Shown here in pieces: positions 7,278 through 10,479 of a DNA stretch of 10,479 nt. Position numbers and translations under genes: made by a program. Origin of the DNA: Alcaligenaceae bacterium (GTDB taxonomy: Bacteria; Pseudomonadota; Gammaproteobacteria; Burkholderiales; Burkholderiaceae_B); assembly GCA_012512545.1 (NCBI GenBank), contig JAAZDZ010000211.1:1-10479 (forward strand). The letters run 5' to 3'. Under the pieces are notes generated by a model. That model was given only the letters and a program-made list of their open reading frames with translations, did not search any database and was not told where the DNA came from. Numbering within the stretch: position 1 is the first letter of the stretch; each line of letters opens with the position of its first letter.

Positions 7278-8572
7278 GAATCTGCTTGGTTCTCAACGGT
7301 AGCGCCAAGGCCGTAGCGGCGCTCGACGTAATCCTCGACAATCTGCTGGAATTCCTGGGCGATGGTGTCGCCCTTCAGGGTGACACTGCGCTGGCCATCA
7401 ATAAAAACAGGCGCGGCGGGCACTTCGCCGGTGCCGGGCAGGCTGATGCCGATATCGGCATGACGGCTTTCGCCCGGACCATTCACAACGCAACCCATGA
7501 CGGCCACGTTCATGCTTTCCACACCGGGGTAGCGGCCTTTCCAGACAGGCATCTGGCGACGCAGATACGATTGGATGCTGTCGGCCAGTTCCTGGAAGAA
7601 GGTACTGCTGGTACGACCACAGCCCGGGCAGGCCACCACCATGGGGGTGAAGGCGCGCAGCCCCATGCTCTGCAGGATTTCCTGGGCAACGATGACTTCG
7701 CGCGTGCGGTCGCCACCGGGCTCGGGCGTGAGCGAAATGCGGATGGTGTCCCCGATGCCTTCCTGCAGCAGAACGGATAAGGCCGCGGTGGACGCCACGA
7801 TGCCCTTGCTGCCCATGCCCGCTTCGGTAAGCCCCAGATGCAGGGGGTAGTCGCAGCGCGCGGAAAGATCACGATAGACGGTGATGAGATCCTGAACATG
7901 GCTGACCTTGCACGACAGCATGATGGCATCGGACGGCAGGCCGAGTGTTTCGGCCCGATGCGCGTTGTCAATGGCCGACCTGACCAGGGCTTCACGCATG
8001 ACGGCCGCGGCTTCCCAAGGCTGGGCGCGCTGGCTGTTTTCGTCCATCATGCGGGCCATGAGTTCGTGGTCGAGACTGCCCCAGTTCACCCCGATGCGCA
8101 CGGGTTTTTCGTGACGGCAGGCGACTTCTATCATCTGCGCGAAATTGTCTTCGCGCTTTTTGCCGCCGCCCACATTGCCGGGGTTGATGCGGTATTTGGA
8201 AAGCGCCTGAGCGCATTCCGGGAATTGCGTCAAGAGTTTGTGGCCATTGAAGTGGAAATCGCCCACCAGCGGCGTATCGACGCCCATGCGATCAAGTTGT
8301 TCGCGAATGGCGGGCACCGCTTCAGCGGCTTCAGGCGTATTGACGGTGATACGCACGATTTCGGAACCTGCCATGGCCAGTTCCTTGACCTGTATGGCGG
8401 TAGCGATGGCGTCGGCTGTATCGGTGTTGGTCATGGATTGCACCACGACTGGTGCATCGCCGCCGATATGCACCACCCGCCCGCCCCAACGGACGGCGGC
8501 GCGGCGCGTCAGCCGCTTGATCGCGGCGCCCACGGAGGAAGGCAAGCCTTCCCGGACTTCAGTGTCATTCAT
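7274..8572 (-). CDS. ispG: IspG (GcpE), HMBPP synthase, iron-sulfur enzyme
   Basis: This is 4-hydroxy-3-methylbut-2-en-1-yl diphosphate synthase, the penultimate step of the MEP isoprenoid pathway, which converts MEcPP to HMBPP. The N-terminal TIM barrel carries [11 protein letters not shown] and [10 protein letters not shown]. The C-terminal cluster domain carries the [4Fe-4S] ligands ACPGCGR and [11 protein letters not shown] (Cys 315, 318 and 361 counted from the ATG) with the catalytic Glu in NGPGES. I place the start at the ATG at 8570-8572 (432 residues), which overlaps the rodZ-like stop by 8 bp. An in-frame TTG at 8579-8581 would add three residues and is less likely. Neither start has an ideal Shine-Dalgarno; AAGG lies 12 nt before the ATG. 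At about 430 residues it is longer than E. coli IspG (372), with insertions I take to be typical of betaproteobacteria. Confidence 0.97.
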   Translation of the reverse strand: MNDTEVREGLPSSVGAAIKRLTRRAAVRWGGRVVHIGGDAPVVVQSMTNTDTADAIATAIQVKELAMAGSEIVRITVNTPEAAEAVPAIREQLDRMGVDTPLVGDFHFNGHKLLTQFPECAQALSKYRINPGNVGGGKKREDNFAQMIEVACRHEKPVRIGVNWGSLDHELMARMMDENSQRAQPWEAAAVMREALVRSAIDNAHRAETLGLPSDAIMLSCKVSHVQDLITVYRDLSARCDYPLHLGLTEAGMGSKGIVASTAALSVLLQEGIGDTIRISLTPEPGGDRTREVIVAQEILQSMGLRAFTPMVVACPGCGRTSSTFFQELADSIQSYLRRQMPVWKGRYPGVESMNVAVMGCVVNGPGESRHADIGISLPGTGEVPAAPVFIDGQRSVTLKGDTIAQEFQQIVEDYVERRYGLGATVENQADS

Positions 8573-9089
8573 TGTTGGCAATGGCCTTGAGCCAGTCGAA
8601 GATCAGCCATGATTCGGGCACCCAGCCCCGGTCAACGGCGTAAAAGGCAGCGATCACCAAAATGGCCAGAATAATGAAGAACCACCCCCAGGAACGCTGC
8701 GAGGTTTCTGCCGTGGTGGGTAATTGGGCATCGCCCGCGACCGAGGGCCCTGCTACGCCAGGCGCCGTCATGACGCTGGGAGGGGCGGTCGGCCCGATCT
8801 GATTGTCCAGCAGAACCAGCACGGAATCAACATCGGCGCCGAGATAGCGGGCATAGTTGCGCACAAACCCTCTTAGCGAGACACCCGCAGGCAGACTGGC
8901 CCATTTTTCGGCTTCCAGCGCTTCGATCTGGCGCACCGAGAACTTCAGGCGCTGAGACGCCTCGTTCAGGGAAATGCGCCGCGATTCGCGCAGTGTGCGC
9001 AGCGTTATCCCGACACCCGCTGACTCGTGAAGCGCCGCAGTAACTGGGACATCGTGTTGTTCTTTTTCTTTCAGCAGGGGATCAGTCAT
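8565..9089 (-). CDS. rodZ: Short RodZ-like HTH membrane protein
   Basis: The 174-residue protein has a cytoplasmic Cro/RodZ-type helix-turn-helix domain (about 27-95: [19 protein letters not shown], then [11 protein letters not shown] and the [10 protein letters not shown] helix). A Pro/Ala/Thr-rich linker (about 96-130) and one transmembrane helix (about 134-152, [17 protein letters not shown]) follow. In E. coli RodZ this HTH domain binds MreB filaments and the protein maintains rod shape. Here only about 22 residues follow the membrane helix, so the periplasmic beta-rich domain (DUF4115) of full-length RodZ is missing, with no sign of a frameshift because the stop overlaps ispG neatly. The ATG (9087-9089) overlaps the rlmN stop as ATGA, with GGAG 7 nt upstream. 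The gene position before ispG is the standard rodZ locus. The symbol reflects homology; function without the periplasmic part is inferred. Confidence 0.85.
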   Translation of the reverse strand: MTDPLLKEKEQHDVPVTAALHESAGVGITLRTLRESRRISLNEASQRLKFSVRQIEALEAEKWASLPAGVSLRGFVRNYARYLGADVDSVLVLLDNQIGPTAPPSVMTAPGVAGPSVAGDAQLPTTAETSQRSWGWFFIILAILVIAAFYAVDRGWVPESWLIFDWLKAIANNE

Positions 9090-10240
9090 CCATGCTCCTG
9101 GGTGATGTCGATGGCGGCCCGGTTAGGCAAACGCTGTTCGATGCGGGTTCTGTCCTTGACATCGCCGGCAAGCTGACCGCAAGCCGCTGCGATGTCATCG
9201 CCCCGGGTTTTGCGCACGGTGGTCACCACCCCGGCATCCATCAGGATCTGGGCAAACAACCGCACTCTGGCCTGTGACGAACGCTTCAAACCCGACTGCG
9301 GAAAGGGGTTGAAGGGAATAAGGTTGAACTTGCAGCGCACCTGCCGCGCTATCTCTATAAGCTGCCTGGCATGCTCGTCGGCGTCGTTGATGCCATCAAG
9401 CATGATGTATTCAAAAGTGATGAAGTCGCGCGGCGCATGCTCAAGATAACGATTGCAGGCGTCGAGCAGTTCGCGCAACGGGTGTTTGCGGTTAAGCGGC
9501 ACCAGACGGTCGCGCAGTTCGTCGTTGGGCGCGTGCAGCGACACGGCCAGCGCAACCGGACAGTCACGCGCCAGACGATCCATGATGGGCACTACGCCAG
9601 ACGTGGATACCGTTACGCGACGGCGCGACAAACCATAGGCGTTGTCGTCCAGCATGAGCCGCAAGGCGGCCAGTACCTGATCGTAGTTCAGCAAGGGCTC
9701 GCCCATGCCCATCATGACCACGTTGCTGACCACGCGCTCCGGCGCCGCAAGTTCGCTGCCGGGCAGGCGCGCCGAGGCGATATCGCGTTGCAGTTCGCGA
9801 CGCGCATGCCACAGCTGACCAATGATTTCCGCTGTTGTCAGGTTGCGGTTGAAACCCTGGTAGCCGGTGGAACAGAACGGGCAGGCGACGGTGCAGCCGG
9901 CCTGGCTGGAAATGCAAAGCGTGCCACGATCGTCTTCAGGAATGAAGACGGCTTCCACGGCGTTGCCCATGCCGACGTCAAACAGCCACTTGCGTGTACC
10001 GTCGGCGGAAAGATGTTCTGTGGAGACAGGCGGAACGGAAATTTCGCAATGCCTGTGCAATGTCTGACGGAAATCGCGGGCGAGATCCGTCATGGCGTCG
10101 AAATCATCGACGCCGCGCTGATGTACCCAGCGCTGAAGCTGCTTGGCGCGAAACGGCTTGCCCCCCCACTGCGCGACAAGTTGTGTCAGCGCAGCGGTGT
10201 CCATTCCCAACAGGTTGTGGCGGGCGATAACGGTAGGCAT
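9086..10240 (-). CDS. rlmN: RlmN, 23S rRNA A2503 / tRNA A37 C2-methyltransferase
   Basis: This radical SAM enzyme methylates C2 of adenosine 2503 in 23S rRNA and of adenosine 37 in a subset of tRNAs. The radical SAM cluster motif CTVACPFC (Cys 116, 120, 123 counted from the ATG) is intact, as are SSQAGC, the [10 protein letters not shown] segment, and the C-terminal methyl-carrier cysteine in [13 protein letters not shown] (Cys 354, matching Cys355 of E. coli). I favour the ATG at 10238-10240 (384 residues), which gives an N-terminus of usual length before the conserved NLLG segment. A GTG at 10268-10270 would add ten residues and leave 9 bp to ndk. Neither has a clear Shine-Dalgarno. The stop codon overlaps the next gene as ATGA. 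Confidence 0.97.
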   Translation of the reverse strand: MPTVIARHNLLGMDTAALTQLVAQWGGKPFRAKQLQRWVHQRGVDDFDAMTDLARDFRQTLHRHCEISVPPVSTEHLSADGTRKWLFDVGMGNAVEAVFIPEDDRGTLCISSQAGCTVACPFCSTGYQGFNRNLTTAEIIGQLWHARRELQRDIASARLPGSELAAPERVVSNVVMMGMGEPLLNYDQVLAALRLMLDDNAYGLSRRRVTVSTSGVVPIMDRLARDCPVALAVSLHAPNDELRDRLVPLNRKHPLRELLDACNRYLEHAPRDFITFEYIMLDGINDADEHARQLIEIARQVRCKFNLIPFNPFPQSGLKRSSQARVRLFAQILMDAGVVTTVRKTRGDDIAAACGQLAGDVKDRTRIEQRLPNRAAIDITQEHG

Positions 10241-10279
10241 ATCGTTCACGGCGGCAAGCAGTTCAGGCACTTGCCGGTA

Positions 10280-10479
10280 TCAGCGGCTGTGGATGTTGCT
10301 TTCAGGGAAGAAGAAAGCGATTTCCACGGCAGCGGTTTCAGGGGCATCGGAACCGTGCACGGCATTGGCGTCGATGCTGTCGGCGAAGTCGGCGCGAATG
10401 GTGCCGGGCTCAGCCTTCTTGGGGTCGGTGGCGCCCATGAGTTCGCGATTCTTGGCGATGGCGTTCTCACCTTCCAGCA
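10280..10479 (-). CDS. ndk: Nucleoside diphosphate kinase C-terminus (partial)
   Basis: Only the last 66 codons and the stop (10280-10282) are present; the 5' part lies beyond the right edge. The translation contains [42 protein letters not shown] and [14 protein letters not shown] at the C-terminus (given here in three pieces). It includes the phosphohistidine active site NAVHGSD (His117-equivalent). Ndk transfers the gamma phosphate between nucleoside triphosphates and diphosphates to balance NTP pools. It precedes rlmN, the usual arrangement, with a 9-bp or 39-bp gap depending on the rlmN start chosen. Confidence 0.97.
   Translation of the reverse strand, partial: LEGENAIAKNRELMGATDPKKAEPGTIRADFADSIDANAVHGSDAPETAAVEIAFFFPESNIHSR

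Noticed and set aside
5259..7316. A 685-codon open frame on the plus strand opposite the 5' end of bamB, yfgM and hisS
   Set aside because: It runs antisense to three well-identified genes, its translation shows no recognisable domain, and long antisense frames are expected in GC-rich coding DNA.
10246..10470. A 74-codon minus-strand frame at the right edge
   Set aside because: It is in the wrong frame; the true frame over 10280-10479 encodes the Ndk C-terminus with its active-site histidine motif.
1..10479. tRNA, rRNA, CRISPR array, insertion sequence or prophage signatures
   Set aside because: Coding sequence covers nearly the whole window, and I saw no direct-repeat arrays, transposase motifs, attachment sites or tRNA-like elements.

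Overview
The window is a compact block of housekeeping genes, all read from the minus strand (right to left), with no RNA genes, mobile elements, CRISPR arrays or foreign-looking islands. The order ndk–rlmN–rodZ–ispG–hisS–yfgM–bamB–der–hisC–hfq–hflX–hflK, the high GC content and the near-textbook protein sequences point to a betaproteobacterium, most likely of the Bordetella/Achromobacter group (Alcaligenaceae). The family assignment is from memory of gene order and protein sequence, not from a search.

Layout in transcription order: the 3' end of ndk enters at the right edge (10479 to 10280). It is followed by rlmN (rRNA/tRNA methylation), a short RodZ-like HTH membrane protein, ispG (isoprenoid synthesis), hisS (histidyl-tRNA synthetase), yfgM (Sec translocon-associated membrane protein), bamB (outer-membrane assembly lipoprotein), der (ribosome-assembly GTPase) and hisC (histidinol-phosphate aminotransferase). 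From rlmN to hisC the genes touch or overlap by a few bases (ATGA, TTGA and GTGA junctions), so this looks like one translationally coupled operon. A 103-bp gap precedes hfq (RNA chaperone), and a 78-bp gap holding a strong hairpin separates hfq from hflX (ribosome-associated GTPase). The start of hflK (FtsH-modulating membrane protein) overlaps the end of hflX and runs off the left edge.

Functionally the block joins translation (RlmN, HisRS, Der, HflX), envelope biogenesis (RodZ-like, YfgM, BamB, HflK), post-transcriptional control (Hfq) and two metabolic enzymes (IspG, HisC). There is no intergenic stretch over 300 bases.

I do not see an undescribed system here. The points most worth a second look are the 18-bp hairpin directly upstream of hflX, the missing periplasmic domain of the RodZ-like protein together with the absence of pilF/pilW beside it, the hisC gene between der and hfq, the altered rim patch of Hfq, the non-ATG starts of der and hisC, and the 35-bp hflX/hflK overlap.
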